A stretch of DNA of 64,000 bases. Origin: Chrysoporthe austroafricana (Eukaryota; Ascomycota; Sordariomycetes; Diaporthales; Cryphonectriaceae). The first letter of the stretch is position 1. Each line of letters starts with the position of its first letter. The notes under the pieces are model-generated. The model saw nothing but the letters and a program-made list of their open reading frames with translations, did no database searches and was not told where the DNA came from. Position numbers and translations under genes: made by a program. Shown here one piece after another: positions 1 to 11,998 of this stretch. Where the stretch lies: assembly GCA_001051155.2 (NCBI GenBank), contig JYIP02000002.1, positions 5,623,315-5,687,314 of the forward strand, read 5' to 3'.

Positions 1-389
1 CGTGGGGAAAGAATACCGCAATGTGACAGCCCCAAATGGCTGCATACGGCCCCACGGGCCCCTGCTCCGATCTAACTTTTGGGCAAAGTGGACACGCGAT
101 GTCACCCAAGCAGAGCCAGAAAATTGATGTAAAGCGCTGATTAGCGTATCATAGAGCGGTTTACGGCAAGTTCCCAGCAAGCTTTGATCCTAGACATGCA
201 GGAGACTGCAAAGAATCAGGCTTGATCCCTGGTCGAGATCATGGGCAAGGCAAAGCGGCTGCGGTGCCGACGTCTTATTCATTCCGCGATAGAATCGTGT
301 CAATGTTACCGCGACATTTGATGAATGGATCTGGTGGATAAAAGAACGTTGCTGTTAGTTGGTGCACGTCAAAGTGCTGTACCGGAAGC

Positions 390-615
390 CAACATTCGGA
401 TCGCGGTCGCGATGGCGAGGAGATGAAGGAAGACCGACAGGGCCAGATCCAGCAGATTGACATTCAGAAGCAGCAAGGACGGGAGGCCCCACAAAGCGGA
501 TCGCGTCGAGAAGGAGCTGCTGGAGCAGAAAGAGGCACTCGCCAGGGAGGCAAGCACCTGGCGAGGCGACCGGAATGTCGCGGCCCAGCAACAAACAATT
601 TCCGAATATCCTGTA
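390..615 (+). pseudogene. possible coiled-coil coding relic
   Basis: Two overlapping forward frames read as charged, Gln/Glu/Lys-rich helix. One frame has an ATG at 423 followed by MKEDRQGQIQQIDIQKQQ. About 60 bases on, a second frame reads ADRVEKELLEQKEALAREAS and ends at a TGA at 616-618. Both halves look like one coiled coil broken by a frameshift, or exons of a gene that begins outside the window. No family is recognised, no clean splice sites join the halves, and the opposite strand is also open here. This is a weak call, kept because residue composition changes sharply at both ends. Confidence 0.2.
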
Positions 616-618
616 TGA

Positions 619-2400
619 AGCCTCTGCGCCGAGCACGATGCGTCGTCACTAGTAGTTTTGCACCAACAATCCCACCGTAGGTGGAGGACTGAAGTCTAGA
701 GAAAACACGGCAAGTGCATCGAGCGAAAGCAGTCTGGTCGACTTACATGTGACGTGTCATCTCGAGGGAGCTCGGTCCTCGTGATTGGGCAATCGGTTGC
801 AAATTGCTGCTCGCCAGTCTAGAATGTATACAGCTTGGCCGGAAACATGACCGCGATGTTCTTCAATGCCCTGGGTTTGAGTCATTCATGATTAGTCGAG
901 TATTAAATGGCTATGTATCTGTGGGTTGAGTTGAGGAGTATGGATTACCTAAGTATTACCGACGGTAGACAGCGTGTGATGTGCCCAGGCAAAGTCCATA
1001 TCTTACGATTTCGTTGGTGTGTATAGTACCTTGAACAACAATAACAACAACAGCAACAATAAGGAAGAAATATACGGAGTTCGCTACCACGCATAATCGA
1101 TACAGCGCGTCTTTGAACCAAGAATCTGATGCCTCTATGCGTTAACAGTTCTTGATAGGTGCCTCTCGATGAAGTTTCCTTTCTCTCTCCTAGGAAGCTT
1201 CCTGCTGTAGTAAATCACAGAGCCGCTCCATTCCAGCACGGTGCTGGGCTAACAAACCTCAACTCATAAGGCCCCCGTCCGGGGCCGGCGAGTGTTGATG
1301 CCTCTGTCCACTTCAGTGCCACCCCTCTTGAGAATGGGGCAAGTAAATCACGACATTGATCCAAAGCACCGGCAAAACACTAACGTCTGCCGGCAATTTC
1401 TTTTTGACTGTCATAATCATCGCCAATCTAACCGCCACGATCCTGAGCTGGACCAAGCCTGGTCCGAGATAGACATGGGCTCAGATACGCAGTGGTGCTA
1501 GATCAGAGTTGTTGAAAGGTTTTCCTCCTAGGACTTCAGTTATTTTGTTTCGGATTGCTAGTTCTCGCGATAGATACTGCATTTAGGCCCTGTTCGAGTT
1601 AAATTACTGGCTATATATTTCGAGCTACTGATCTCCAGCAAGAGGGCGCTAGGATGAGGGCTGCCGCATCAAGCAAGACACTTGACGAATTAATAGCTTC
1701 CTAGATGGCCTTAACAACCTCCAATGTGAATAGGACCACAACAGCACTTGCGGCCCTAGCAGGGACGATTGTGCTAGCCGCTTTCTTCTTTCCCTGTGCG
1801 ACCAGGAGTGCCAGTCTCCACCCTTCTATAAACTCGTGTTGAGTTCTTCTGAGCCTCTCTAATACACATGAGGAAGAGTGGCGTACGCCTTTTCACTCTG
1901 AGAATTTATGAAATCGTTGCTCAAATTCTCTCCGAGGTCTAGCCATGGTTGCTCGCATAGATGTCGTTTCCGGGAACTGCAACAACTTACAACAGTACGT
2001 CTTACTCAAACTTGCCCCTCGGGTACTGGTAATTTCGGTCGACAAGAGCGCAGCAGGGGCGCAGCAATGAGCCAATACCCTTGTCGTCAGAGCTCTGTGC
2101 ACATCTTCAGAATGCGTGGCCGTACTAGTGGCTTGACTCTGATCGCGTCAGAGCGTCGGCAGGTTCGATTGAAATAATGAATTAAGTTGAATTATTATAT
2201 TAACTTTGCAGCAATTTGTAACGAGGTTAAGCGTTGAAGATTCTGCCCACAAGATTAATGCAAAAGAGGGGTTACGGTCATGCGCCGGAAATAAAGGGGG
2301 ATTCGGCGTGCCACTACCATACGACGAAATTTTTTTTCTCTCAAAGCACAGTTGTTCCTACAATCTAAACTTTCTAATTCCAAGTGTCTGAATCAGCAGT
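619..2400. other. intergenic, no gene seen
   Basis: Only short open frames without family motifs occur here. A CAA-rich simple repeat lies at about 1033-1060. The stretch just upstream of 2401 is pyrimidine-rich (an eight-T run near 2330 followed by CTCTC), which suits a fungal promoter for the hydrolase gene. Confidence 0.5.
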
Positions 2401-3411
2401 ATGGCAACTCAAGAGCCCCCTCTGCTTGTAATTCCGCGCCCGGGGACTATCATCCCGAAGAATGCGCTACCTTCGCCAATTCAAGCACCTACAGAGGCTG
2501 ATATGATCAAAAACTTCGGGGACCTTCTGCCTAAAGCATCGTATTTAACTACTCCTCACGGGAAAGCGGCATACTACGTTTACTCGCCCACGATGTCGAC
2601 GTCCATGAGTCCCCCGCCACTTACCATTCTTATGATCCACGGCATTCAGACTCCAGCCCTCGGTCTTCAGCCCCTCGCCACAGCGCTTCGCACTCGCTAT
2701 CCTGCAGCCCACATCGCCCTGGTCGACCTCTGGGGCCATGGATTGACTGACACACCATTCGCGCCACACATTCCCTCGTTATTCTACGGCCTACTAGACG
2801 CGGTCCTTGCGGCATTGGCCTGGCAAGAATCCATTCATCTCGTCGGGTACTCGTTCGGTGGCTCACTGGCAGCGGGCTATGCGGCCCTTCATCCCGAACG
2901 TGTGGAAACTGTGGCTTTGATAGCACCCGCAGGCTTGATGCGCTTCTCTCTATTCCCAGAGGAGGTCCAGAGGAGGTACGGGCTCATGGGTTCTGCTGGC
3001 GATGGCGATGTCGACGAGGAAGGCACGCGTGATTTGGTTATAGAGTTCCTTGAAGGCGGTAAGCTGACCGTGCCCGACGACTGGAGGGACAGGGCAATTA
3101 AGGGCGAGGTTGTCGCGGAGGCTGTGCGGGACTGGGAAATGAAAGTGCATCCAGGCCACGCGGGGAGCGCAGTTGCAATATTCAGAGACGGCGGCGTGTT
3201 CGAGAAACAAGCCACGTTCAAGACTGTTGTAAAGTCTCTGGGGGCTGAAAAATGTCTAGGGATAGTGGGTGAGCTAGACGAAGTTTGCAGCAGACAAAAT
3301 TTGCTTGATGTTGGGTTATCGAATGTTACTATTATTCCTCAGGTTGGTCACGCTGTTGTTAGGGAGCGAGTTGATGAAGTTGCTACTCTCATCCGAGAGT
3401 TCTGGGGTTAG
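2401..3411 (+). CDS. alpha/beta hydrolase fold protein
   Basis: Uninterrupted 336-residue frame from ATG to TAG. The fold's hallmarks are in order: oxyanion-hole HG at 80-81 after a hydrophobic strand (LTILMIH), DLWGHG at 109-114, nucleophile elbow GYSFGG with Ser151, acid candidate Asp293 in GELDE, and catalytic His317 in QVGH. The spacing fits a canonical Ser-Asp-His triad with a lid region between about 180 and 260. There is no signal peptide, so the protein is probably cytosolic; the first 30 residues are Pro-rich. This family covers esterases, epoxide hydrolases and C-C hydrolases, and the substrate cannot be read from sequence. It lies upstream of and co-directional with a Zn2Cys6 regulator. 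It is intact, and codon use is unlike the RIP-damaged DNA to the right. Confidence 0.9.
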   Translation: MATQEPPLLVIPRPGTIIPKNALPSPIQAPTEADMIKNFGDLLPKASYLTTPHGKAAYYVYSPTMSTSMSPPPLTILMIHGIQTPALGLQPLATALRTRYPAAHIALVDLWGHGLTDTPFAPHIPSLFYGLLDAVLAALAWQESIHLVGYSFGGSLAAGYAALHPERVETVALIAPAGLMRFSLFPEEVQRRYGLMGSAGDGDVDEEGTRDLVIEFLEGGKLTVPDDWRDRAIKGEVVAEAVRDWEMKVHPGHAGSAVAIFRDGGVFEKQATFKTVVKSLGAEKCLGIVGELDEVCSRQNLLDVGLSNVTIIPQVGHAVVRERVDEVATLIREFWG

Positions 3412-3483
3412 CTTTTATTAAAAGTAGTATTTGGGACTACTTCCATAGACTATTTCTATAGACTGTGATTTCTTCTTTTCTTT

Positions 3484-3510
3484 AGAAGAAGAAGAAGAAG
3501 AAGAAGAAGA
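3484..3510. repeat. (AGA)9 microsatellite
   Basis: Nine uninterrupted AGA units lie in the 3' flank of the hydrolase gene. They are preceded by TTCTTCTTTTCTTT (from 3470), so transcribed RNA could pair the CTT-rich and GAA-rich arms into a hairpin near the transcript end. Confidence 0.9.
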
Positions 3511-4017
3511 CAGGCAAATGCAACCTGGATCTGCCACAGACGGTGGTTATGTTTAAGCCCAGAGGATTAAATATATCTCATTCACGGTAAAAAGCATAAC
3601 ATAACAAGCTTCGCAGAAATGTAGTTCTTTGATTGCCGCTGTTTAAATTGAAGTTGAGCACCAGTGACGAGATCGAAAAGACTGGAGCTTAGCGCTGTAC
3701 ACGTACATGTCTTCTGAAACTTGTCGACGCAACTGCTGCTTCCGCCGTACAATATTGTGTCATCGTTTGGAAATGTCCGAAGGACCACCTCTTCTGGAGC
3801 ATTAGAAATGAAACGAGGCCGGGATGTATCGCTATGTTAGTAGACTAGGGTGCATACGAACCAACCGCGAATGTGGGGCTCCTCTTTTGAACGCAGCCGA
3901 TGTCTAAAGATAAGCCGCCCAGGAGCACCAGCGCGGGGAGATTGCTCCTCATTTCAGCCATATCGATGCATCCAACACTATCCAGGTAGCATCGTGGTCA
4001 TTCGAATCGTCGCGACT

Positions 4018-5352
4018 ATGGAGGGTGGCTCCCAATCCAATCGGGCCTGTGACAGGTGTCACGCCGTCAAGGAGAGATGCCGGTGGATCGCAGGGTCGAC
4101 CGCATGTGAGCGCTGCTCCCGGCTCCAGCACATCTGCCGAAACAACCGCCCTGCGAAGAAGCCCGGCCGAAGGCCTCGCGCTTCGCCACAGCCCGAACAC
4201 TCCAGCGCAAAGATGGTCAAGAGCATCTCCACATGTAGCGACATATCGACGTTTGAGCTTCAGGTGCTCGATAGAGCCTTTGACGACGAGCTACTCGAGG
4301 AGTTTCTAGTGGGCCGGAGCTTCTGCGATAGCCATCGCCAACTTCTAATCTCGCAGTTCATGGCATCGCAAATGACCCTCGAAGATGCCTTTTTGGCATG
4401 TGCCATAAGTTGGGTCGGTGATTTGGACGGCAAGCCTGACACGATCCAGCTGAACACTTGCTATCGAAGAGCATCGTCTGCACTCTCAACTTTGCGTTCC
4501 CTCAGCATCAGCAATACTGACGAGATGGCGCATTGCCTTACACTGGGTTGTCTGATCTTGACATTTGCTTTGAAACTGAGGGTTTACGACAGGCTAGCAA
4601 TATGTCGCCAGACGCTAACCCTGATCAAGCCTGTGTACGACTCACAGCAGCACCTCAACCCCGACGAGGTTGCCTTCCTGCCGTGCTTCATCATCACTGA
4701 TCTGGTCGACTGTCTACTTCGATGTAGGGTCCCGACCCTACGATACAAGAAGGCGGGCTCGGATACATATGTGGACCGTTATGTGGGCCTCTGCCACTCA
4801 CTTCTTCCTCACTTTCATGACATCTGCGAACTAAGCCACGCGCTTTCCCATGCCGACCAGTACGACCTGCGTGATGTGCATAACGCGTTGGATTCGCTCG
4901 AGTCGATCATCGAAAGATGGCAACCGTCGGTGCCCGGAGGCTTCAGCAAACGCTTTATGGCCACCGAAGTCGCCCAGATGCTCTGCCAAGTGCAGGTGCT
5001 ACGCACCGCGGCCCTCTTGGTGATCCATCGACTACGGTACCATTTCGGCTCGAACGACGCACCCGCGCAGGTGATGTCCGCTTCCATCCTTACACAACTC
5101 GAGACGACAATTCAAGTTACGGAAAAGCCTGTCAGGTGTACCGAGCTGGCCTTCGTAGTAGCCTGTTTCGAGCTACGGACGGAGAGTGAAAGGAGATATT
5201 GGCTGGGGAAAACCTCGATCATGGTCGACTATTCGAAACAGTTTAGGAACTTTTTGGAGCGTGTTATCTCTTCATTCTGGGCGTCAATGAATGACTCGGA
5301 AGGGATATTCTGGTATAATATGCACCAGAATCTTGAAATGGAGCTATTGTAA
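4018..5352 (+). CDS. Zn(II)2Cys6 transcription factor
   Basis: 444 residues from the ATG at 4018. The frame is open up to an ATG at 3850, but the extra 56 residues lack domain character and the zinc cluster normally sits near the N-terminus, so 4018 is preferred. Cysteines 11, 14, 21, 30, 33 and 40 follow C-x2-C-x6-C-x8-C-x2-C-x6-C, the Gal4-type binuclear zinc cluster. A basic linker follows (KKPGRRPR, residues 46-53). The remaining ~390 residues are mainly helical and resemble the regulatory region of short fungal pathway regulators, without a clear middle-homology signature. No intron is needed. It converges tail to tail with the MFS gene 150 bp away and follows the hydrolase gene, so local regulation of both is plausible but inferred. 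Confidence 0.9.
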   Translation: MEGGSQSNRACDRCHAVKERCRWIAGSTACERCSRLQHICRNNRPAKKPGRRPRASPQPEHSSAKMVKSISTCSDISTFELQVLDRAFDDELLEEFLVGRSFCDSHRQLLISQFMASQMTLEDAFLACAISWVGDLDGKPDTIQLNTCYRRASSALSTLRSLSISNTDEMAHCLTLGCLILTFALKLRVYDRLAICRQTLTLIKPVYDSQQHLNPDEVAFLPCFIITDLVDCLLRCRVPTLRYKKAGSDTYVDRYVGLCHSLLPHFHDICELSHALSHADQYDLRDVHNALDSLESIIERWQPSVPGGFSKRFMATEVAQMLCQVQVLRTAALLVIHRLRYHFGSNDAPAQVMSASILTQLETTIQVTEKPVRCTELAFVVACFELRTESERRYWLGKTSIMVDYSKQFRNFLERVISSFWASMNDSEGIFWYNMHQNLEMELL

Positions 5353-5505
5353 ATTCCGAAATAACTAAGAATGAGCCAAAATCCACACACGCACAGGAGA
5401 AAATGATGGATACATTAAAGTGCCATCAGGCTCATGTGATCCTTTTCGTATGCATATCCGATCAGATCAGCCCAAGTAATCCCCGACGCATAGACGGACC
5501 AAATT

Positions 5506-7379
5506 TCAGATGCCACCCCGGCGATTCGGCTGGCGCATGGCATAATGGAGATACATGGAAGCCGAGTTGATACGGGCCTGCTTCCCCCAGATGAGTAACG
5601 GAATTGGGATAAGCGCAATGACGAAAGCCAGGAGAGCTATAAGAATAAAGGTGTTTTGGACCCCCATCCCGTCGATCCAGGGGGTAAGAGTAAACATTAC
5701 GATCACCGACAAGCCATTTCGGACAAAAATGACAGCCACAAGCGCGTCTCCGATTATCTATACCAGTGTTAGCTTGGAATCTGGGCAAATCCACTCGATG
5801 CCTAAGCAGGATAGGAGCTCGACGTACATCCCCACACGAATCGGTAAGGTAAGATAGCGCAGTGTCGGCACAAAAGACGAATCCAGCGGAAAAGGTGCCG
5901 CTGCCGAAAGCTAGAAAGACCCACGACATGCCCTAGAAGAAATATTGGAGTGAGTCCGTGTGACCATGACAGGTGGGATGGCGTGGTGTGTGGGTTTTAG
6001 ATGAAGGTGGTGCATACCTTTGCAAGGCCTATTCCGATCATCAGTAGGCCCGCCGCGGTGATAAAAGCGCCTGGAATCGCCGGGTACAAGCGCATTTCTG
6101 GCTCGTAGATGTTGCCATTCCTTTTGGCCAGGGCCACGACCAGCCGGTCGCTGACCGGCGATATGATGGCCGTGCCAACCAGTGCCCCTACGAACGGAGC
6201 AATATTGTAAATACCGATCTGATCTGGAGTGAAGTTCCAAGGTGCATAAGGCAAGTATGCGGCGAGAACAGTACCCACGACGGTAAACCAGGCCAAGAGC
6301 GACCCGTAGGTAATCGCAGCATACGCAACTGCTGGGAACTTTATAAGCACGATAAACGGCTGGTAGAAATGGTGCGCTATGGGTGCGCCAGTGTTGGTGA
6401 TTAGCGTAAGACGTTGTCGCAATGGCTTCTTTGTCCTGCGTTCACTAGCAAACTGTTTCGATGTTGTCTGTGCCAGTTTTGAACCGTCTCGGCACTGCTT
6501 CGGTGCCTCTACTGCAGCGTCAGCGTCGAGATCAGGCTGGACCGGCTCGCCTTCGGAGACCGGTATGTAAGCCGTCTCCTCGAAAAAGAACAGCACAAGG
6601 ACGAGAGTGGCACCCAGAAAGATGGCACACCACCACCACATCCATCTCCACCCTTGAGAATCGACCACGTATCCTGCGGCGACAGGTCCGAGGTATGCTC
6701 CGGCGGCCTGCCCGAGCAAGAAAAGGCCATTCATGGTAGCATACTGGTGGACGAAGAACAGATCAGCAATCGTAACCTGCACGATGGTCTCGCTGATGGC
6801 CCCTCCCAGACCCATGACCAGATTCGAGGCAATGATTTCTCCGTTGGTCTTGACTTTGGCTGACCAGATCGCAGAGGCCAGCTGAATGATCACACTTAGC
6901 AAGTACAATGGACGACGACCGTATCGGTAGGCGAAAGGCATGAATATGATGCAGCCAATGGATAGACCGGCATAATTGAGCGCTGTAGCAATGTTGTAGA
7001 CCTCGTACGTCATCCCTAATTCCTCCACCATCGGTGAATAGGCAACGTAGAAGATGTCGATGAGGACGAATGTGAATAGCACGTAGAATAAGACGAGGGT
7101 GAAATTTACGGCTTTCCGCAGTTTCGCCCAGTTCTAACAACATGCATGTTATTGCTATCGCCCACCACTTAAGCTACGAGGATGAACACGTACCAGGGGA
7201 TCATGGCAGTCGCTCGTGGGCGTAGGGCTGAGGACCACGGTATCGCCATTGCGAGATGAGCCTTGATATGTCCCTCAGCACTTCCGCCTTTACACTCAAG
7301 TTTTGCTAGCGGTCGAATTCTCACCCTCGACGAGTCGTACCGTGCCCGGCGGCATTGCGACGACGTGGGGGACGTCCAT
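5506..7379 (-). CDS. MFS transporter, HOL1/DHA1 type, five exons
   Basis: Spliced from 7379-7325, 7261-7194, 7133-6018, 5932-5828 and 5757-5506, giving 531 residues. All four introns are GT-AG (63, 60, 85 and 70 bp) and all junctions keep frame. Exon 1 starts MDVPHVVAMPPGTVRLVEG; the junction of exons 2 and 3 gives DPLNWAK, the usual motif just before TM1 in fungal drug:proton antiporters. MFS motif A is GRRPLY at 113-118, motif C region GQAAGAYLGPVAAG at 182-195, followed by WRWMWWW. YEPEMRLYPA near 384 is typical of the HOL1-like subgroup, and RNGLSVIVMFTLTPWIDGMG lies in the last exon. About 12 membrane helices are expected, in plasma membrane or vacuole. The substrate is unknown. The weakest splice site is the first acceptor (CAAG). 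Confidence 0.88.
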
Positions 7380-10300
7380 GGCCTGTATCTGATGTGTGGG
7401 AATGTGCGTGCTTGCGTGGGACTAGAAAGTCCAGTCAGAGTGACAGAAAACAAGCGTTCAGGATATCGAGCAGATGGACAAAGCATTGTTTATTACGGAA
7501 ATATCTCGACCAGCGCTAAATGTCGTGTCCTTGATATCTTCTCCTTGTTTCTTATCTCGATGCGCCATGTCACCCAATGTCGGCCCCAGCGTATCAGGAG
7601 ATAAGCCCTTGGCCAGGTGCTAAACGCGGGGGATCTCCAACGCACTTCTCGGCAAATACGAGTGATAGATTCGCTTTCGAGTTTGAAGATTGTGATTGTT
7701 CGGATCATCTGATCCCCCCTGCTTCCAAGGAGCATGAGAAAGGCGCAAATTGACTCCGTCCACTGGCCAACGCTAATAGACGCGATTAATCAAGCGTAGT
7801 GGGAAGACTGGACTAGGAGCGGCTTGACGTTTATAACATCTGTCGACTGTAGTGAAGGTTTCATATGGGCTTTGGTAGAAGTTTCAGCGCGCCAAGTCTT
7901 ACCTTCCGAAGACTTCACTCAGAAATATTCTGAAGATCAAATCCATGCCGAGGTTTGCGGCTGTAACTGCCAGAACTAGCTTTTGTAGCGCACGGAAGCC
8001 GAAAGGCTCTATATTAGTGTTGTGCAAGTATGAAATGAGCCGCTTAACTCGCCGGCTTATCACGTTATCAGGCCAATTATTTGCAGGACCGAAATGCGTT
8101 ATGAGTTTCGTCAGCTTAACTCCGAGCTAATTCTGCATCAGCCAACTTCAAATCGTTTCAAGCAGCAATGCACCGAAGTTTCCCAGGCGGCTTTAGCCAG
8201 CTTCTTGCTACTATATCAACCTGCTACAAGTCACCGCTGTGTACATAGGTACAGTATATACCCCAGGCGGCCGTGTTCTTACCTAGTGGCTGCTATCGTG
8301 CTTCTCCCTGTTCGTAGTCAGTCCAGGCCCTATGACAGATGCTAACCCTTGCCTTGTGCTCTTCCTGTAGGGTACCTCTGGGCCACGTACCGTCGAGATA
8401 TACGCGTCGTGAACCTGTTGATAGTTCCTATCCCTAGCACTCCATCCAAGCCCCGGCCTCCCCGTTTCCAACAACGACCTGGGAGCCCGCCGTAAACAGC
8501 GCAGCGTCTGGGCCACCGTGATCATGACTTCCGCTTGAGCGATATTCTCTTCCCCCCTCAGCCGCCACGTCCGGAGAGAAAGGGCGACATATTTAATTCC
8601 ATCCGCGCGGCCGATTTCTTCGTCACACCCACGAATTCGTCCACGATCTAGGTTTTGATCGCTGACCAAAAGAATGGTGTCAACGATCATTTCTTGGAGG
8701 TCATTACTCTTGATGTGAACTATGACACCTCGAGTTTGTGACTTCTTCTTTTGTCATGAATATAAACAAGCACGTCCGAGGTGATTCCAAGCCTTCATCT
8801 ATGCTGCTGACTGATACGAAATGTTCGTCACAGTGGGAGGGCTGTTGGCCCGGGGGAGGATGGAGGTAATACACTACCGCTTGGAGGCCATTTCTGTTGT
8901 TGACGAGGCCCAGAGGCATAGCAAAGACTGATCTGCAGCAGAAATGGTCTGGCGATAATCTCCTGTTTAAAGGTGGCTCAGGACCAGATCCAGGCATCGA
9001 AGAAACGGTAGAAGGCCTATCAGGATGCTACATGCCACGAGGCCCATAAGAATCCTTGCAAAGCGTCTTTAATCAATGTAGCGTGCCTGTGACAAGGAGG
9101 GTCGTGCACCTCCCCAGGTAGAATCCTTGCCTTCTTCCTCACAAAAGTAACGACTGATTCGTTCATTGTCTCCAAGCGCTGTTGCTCGTTTCTGCAGCTA
9201 GTAGTGAAGGGCAATGATAGGATGAGCAGTGGCTCATGAACCGGGCCAAAGTAATACCTTGGTGTATAAACTTTGTTTAAAGAAAAAAAAAAAGAGGGCG
9301 GGCGAGGGGCGCGGCGAGAGGCTCCAGTTGCAGTGTTCTTCAACTCCTTGCTTACAGTCTCAACTGGCAACAGGTTAAACGCGCCCGCACCTCGAGCTTT
9401 TGCTGCTCATCCCTGTAATCTAATGGATTTGGAGCCAACTAATGCATAGGAGTCCCAAATCCGCGTGATTTCCTCAACGCAGGACTTATTACATCTAGCT
9501 CTCCCGCTGACCCGGCTCGCTGCAAAGGTATTCAAGTACGGAATCAAACGCGCAGAGCAGAGTATGTTCAATAGCTGCAATCGAGAGACAGACTGTCTGT
9601 AGCCTTCTAATTACACGCATTTCATAGATTCTGGCCACCTAGGGATTCGCATTTGGTATAGTTGAAGTCGAAAATATTCGTTTCAGTAGGTCTAAGATAT
9701 GTATCATGGGGCTTTGGCGGACGGATGCCTTAATACTTGGTGTTTAGAGATAAAATCCGCGCTTTCGGCTGAACGGGCTACGGTAATTCGGCTTGATAGC
9801 TCTAAGCACTCGTTTGTATTGGTAATGAACGGGGATTGTAAAAAGAGGGTGGCAGGAGCTTAGATGAAGAGGTTTGGTTCGACCTTTGAAGCCCAGAGTC
9901 CAAGGTCACGGGTAAGCGCTTGTATACAGAATCTCAGGTTACCTAAGCGTGCTAAGTAGTAATGTTAACTAATTTCAAGTTAGCTGCCGATAGAATGCTG
10001 TCGTTCAGAACCAATACTGCTATTAGTACGAAAGGTTATTAAGACTTTTGACGGGGGAGATATTTTCCAGTTCTCCATTTATTTTCTTTATCTGAACCTT
10101 TTTTTAAAGCAAAATACATTCTCGCAAAGAATACTAAATAGCGTGGGAATGCAATGAAATAGATGTAAGACTTTCTATTAAGGACAAAGAGGGTAGTTTG
10201 TCAAAGCAAAGAGAAAGGTGTCAGACGGCTTGCGACATTCGTCAAGCAGAATGTTAGTTATGATCTGGAAGGAATCAAATCACTAGAGATAAGGCTACGT

Positions 10301-11998
10301 TAGATAGGAGACAGCCGAACGCCTTCGTGAGAGGTGATGGCGCGATCGGGCTCGCAGAATACGAGTCGAGCAAATTAGGAGTCGTTTAGGTATTCTTTGA
10401 GCAAGGCCCGTGAAGAGGCTGCATTCTGTCGCGGAAGTCCTAGTGCTGTGGCTTTCTTTTGCTCAAGTATCTATACACTTCTGTGGCAAGCTGCTTTCAT
10501 CTGCCGAATTACTGCTATAGGGGTTCCGTTCGTTCAGAGCCGCAAACCGGTTATACCTGTTTGATAGTCGTATTCGCCGCTGTCGTTATCGAGTTTCAAA
10601 CGCGTATCATGCCTGTTAAGAAAGCTGCTAGCTTGTTCTTACGATCTGCAAATTGTATGGGTTTAAAATATTTGGTAAGTGACGTAACATTACGAATACG
10701 TTGATATCATCCTTTGTCCAGGTAGTGCTCAGATTTTCGGCTTGAATAGAGTCTCCTAGTCGACGCCATGCGGTTTCTATAGTTGCCTCTTATCCTGTCA
10801 CGTTATTTGCAAAGAAGTTTGGAAACTATTATACTCTTCCGTTGTCAGATGCAATGATCATGGATCGCTTTACCTTCTTCGAAATTTGAGGATTAGCTCT
10901 ATCACCGCATTTTCTCACCTCAAGATCCTCCTTTCCAAAGCGTTATGCTACTTTCTAACAAATTCGAATTTTAGAGAATTCTGAATTATTCCGTGCCGAC
11001 GATACTCTACATATTTTAATCAAGTCGAACGGTGTATAGAGAAATATAATTTCGACGTTCCAGTCGGCTTGAGCTTGGGCTTTATGTTTCCCGAGTGGGA
11101 CTTGACGGCTGCGCTTATAGTTTCGTCGATAGCACTAAACAGCCTTAAACTTGAGAGGGAAAACATGCAAAAGCGAAATCGCTAATGCGCACATCAGCTT
11201 AACTCTTATATTTATCTACAAATTATGCTATAGTCTGGTCAACCGATGCTGGCGTGCAATTAGCTAGATCGGTAATAATACTAACACTCTTCCGCCTTCT
11301 GAAACTTACAATAATTTAATAATCGGTTCCCGAACAATTATACCTATCAGCGGAAAATGTGTTTAAGAGCTTTGGATTATCGTACAGTCGCTTTCTTCAC
11401 AATGGGGCTGTGAGATAATTACAGCTTCGAACACTGCCCGACGTTTTAAACAGTTAAAGGTGGGAAACTAACAAAAAGATATCGGAAAATTTAAGCAATT
11501 AAATCTCTCCGGAGGCAAAGTTTCGAATAGAATATTTACGTTCGAATGTTTTTTTTTCGGGTGGCCTTTTTGTTTTTGTTTTTTTCTTTCTTTTTTTTTC
11601 GGTTAAAGAAATTCTTTGTTAACTACTTATTCTTTCTTTCTTTTTTCCTCTATCTTTATATATCTCTATAACTTGGGAATATAAATTCGATATTTTTTTA
11701 TTCAAGTTTGAAATAATGATACTAAGAGTATATTATAAATTTTTGTCCGAAAAAGTAAAACTTTGTTCGTATTTAGTGATTAAAACTTTCGGACTGTTTC
11801 TGTATAACGTGTTCATTTTAATAGTCACTTAAAGATAGTTTCTAAAGTAATCCAAATATATCACTCCAATGTCAAGGCGTAGTATTGAATCATTGCACCT
11901 TGCAGAACCTCTGTCATTCATTTACATACGAACTTTGCGTATTCTTTTCGACGTTGCATGCCCATTCATTTCCGCATCACAAGAGGACTATGGCCCTT
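7380..11998. other. long stretch without a convincing gene
   Basis: 4.6 kb between the MFS and peptidase genes. 7380-8280 shows only short shadows. The reverse strand at 8690-8283 is open for 135 codons (see separate entry). 9279-9314 is an A-run followed by a G-rich tract. From about 9.7 kb the DNA becomes more AT-rich with scattered stops on both strands, possibly an old unrecognised repeat. 11546-11610 and 11630-11650 are T-rich tracts. No RNA gene or LTR was found. Confidence 0.5.
8283..8690 (-). CDS. unrecognised open frame, doubtful
   Basis: 135 codons from the ATG at 8690, and the same frame stays open upstream to a TGA near 8758. The first half has ordinary protein character, for example EMIVDTILLVSDQNLDRG and YVALSLRTWRLRGEEN; the tail becomes Arg-rich and less natural. 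No motif is recognised. It could be an exon of a gene with upstream exons in 9000-9370, but no supported splice pair was found. It may equally be chance. Confidence 0.2.
   Translation of the reverse strand: MIVDTILLVSDQNLDRGRIRGCDEEIGRADGIKYVALSLRTWRLRGEENIAQAEVMITVAQTLRCLRRAPRSLLETGRPGLGWSARDRNYQQVHDAYISTVRGPEVPYRKSTRQGLASVIGPGLTTNREKHDSSH

Noticed and set aside
2162..2171. GGTTCGATTG resembling a tRNA B box
   Set aside because: No cloverleaf, no proper A box upstream and no acceptor-stem pairing were found.
3850..4017. 56-codon N-terminal extension of the Zn2Cys6 factor
   Set aside because: No domain character; the ATG at 4018 places the zinc cluster at its usual position.
5462..5929. 155-codon reverse open frame
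   Set aside because: It is exon 4 of the MFS gene plus retained intron 4 and an out-of-frame reading of exon 5.
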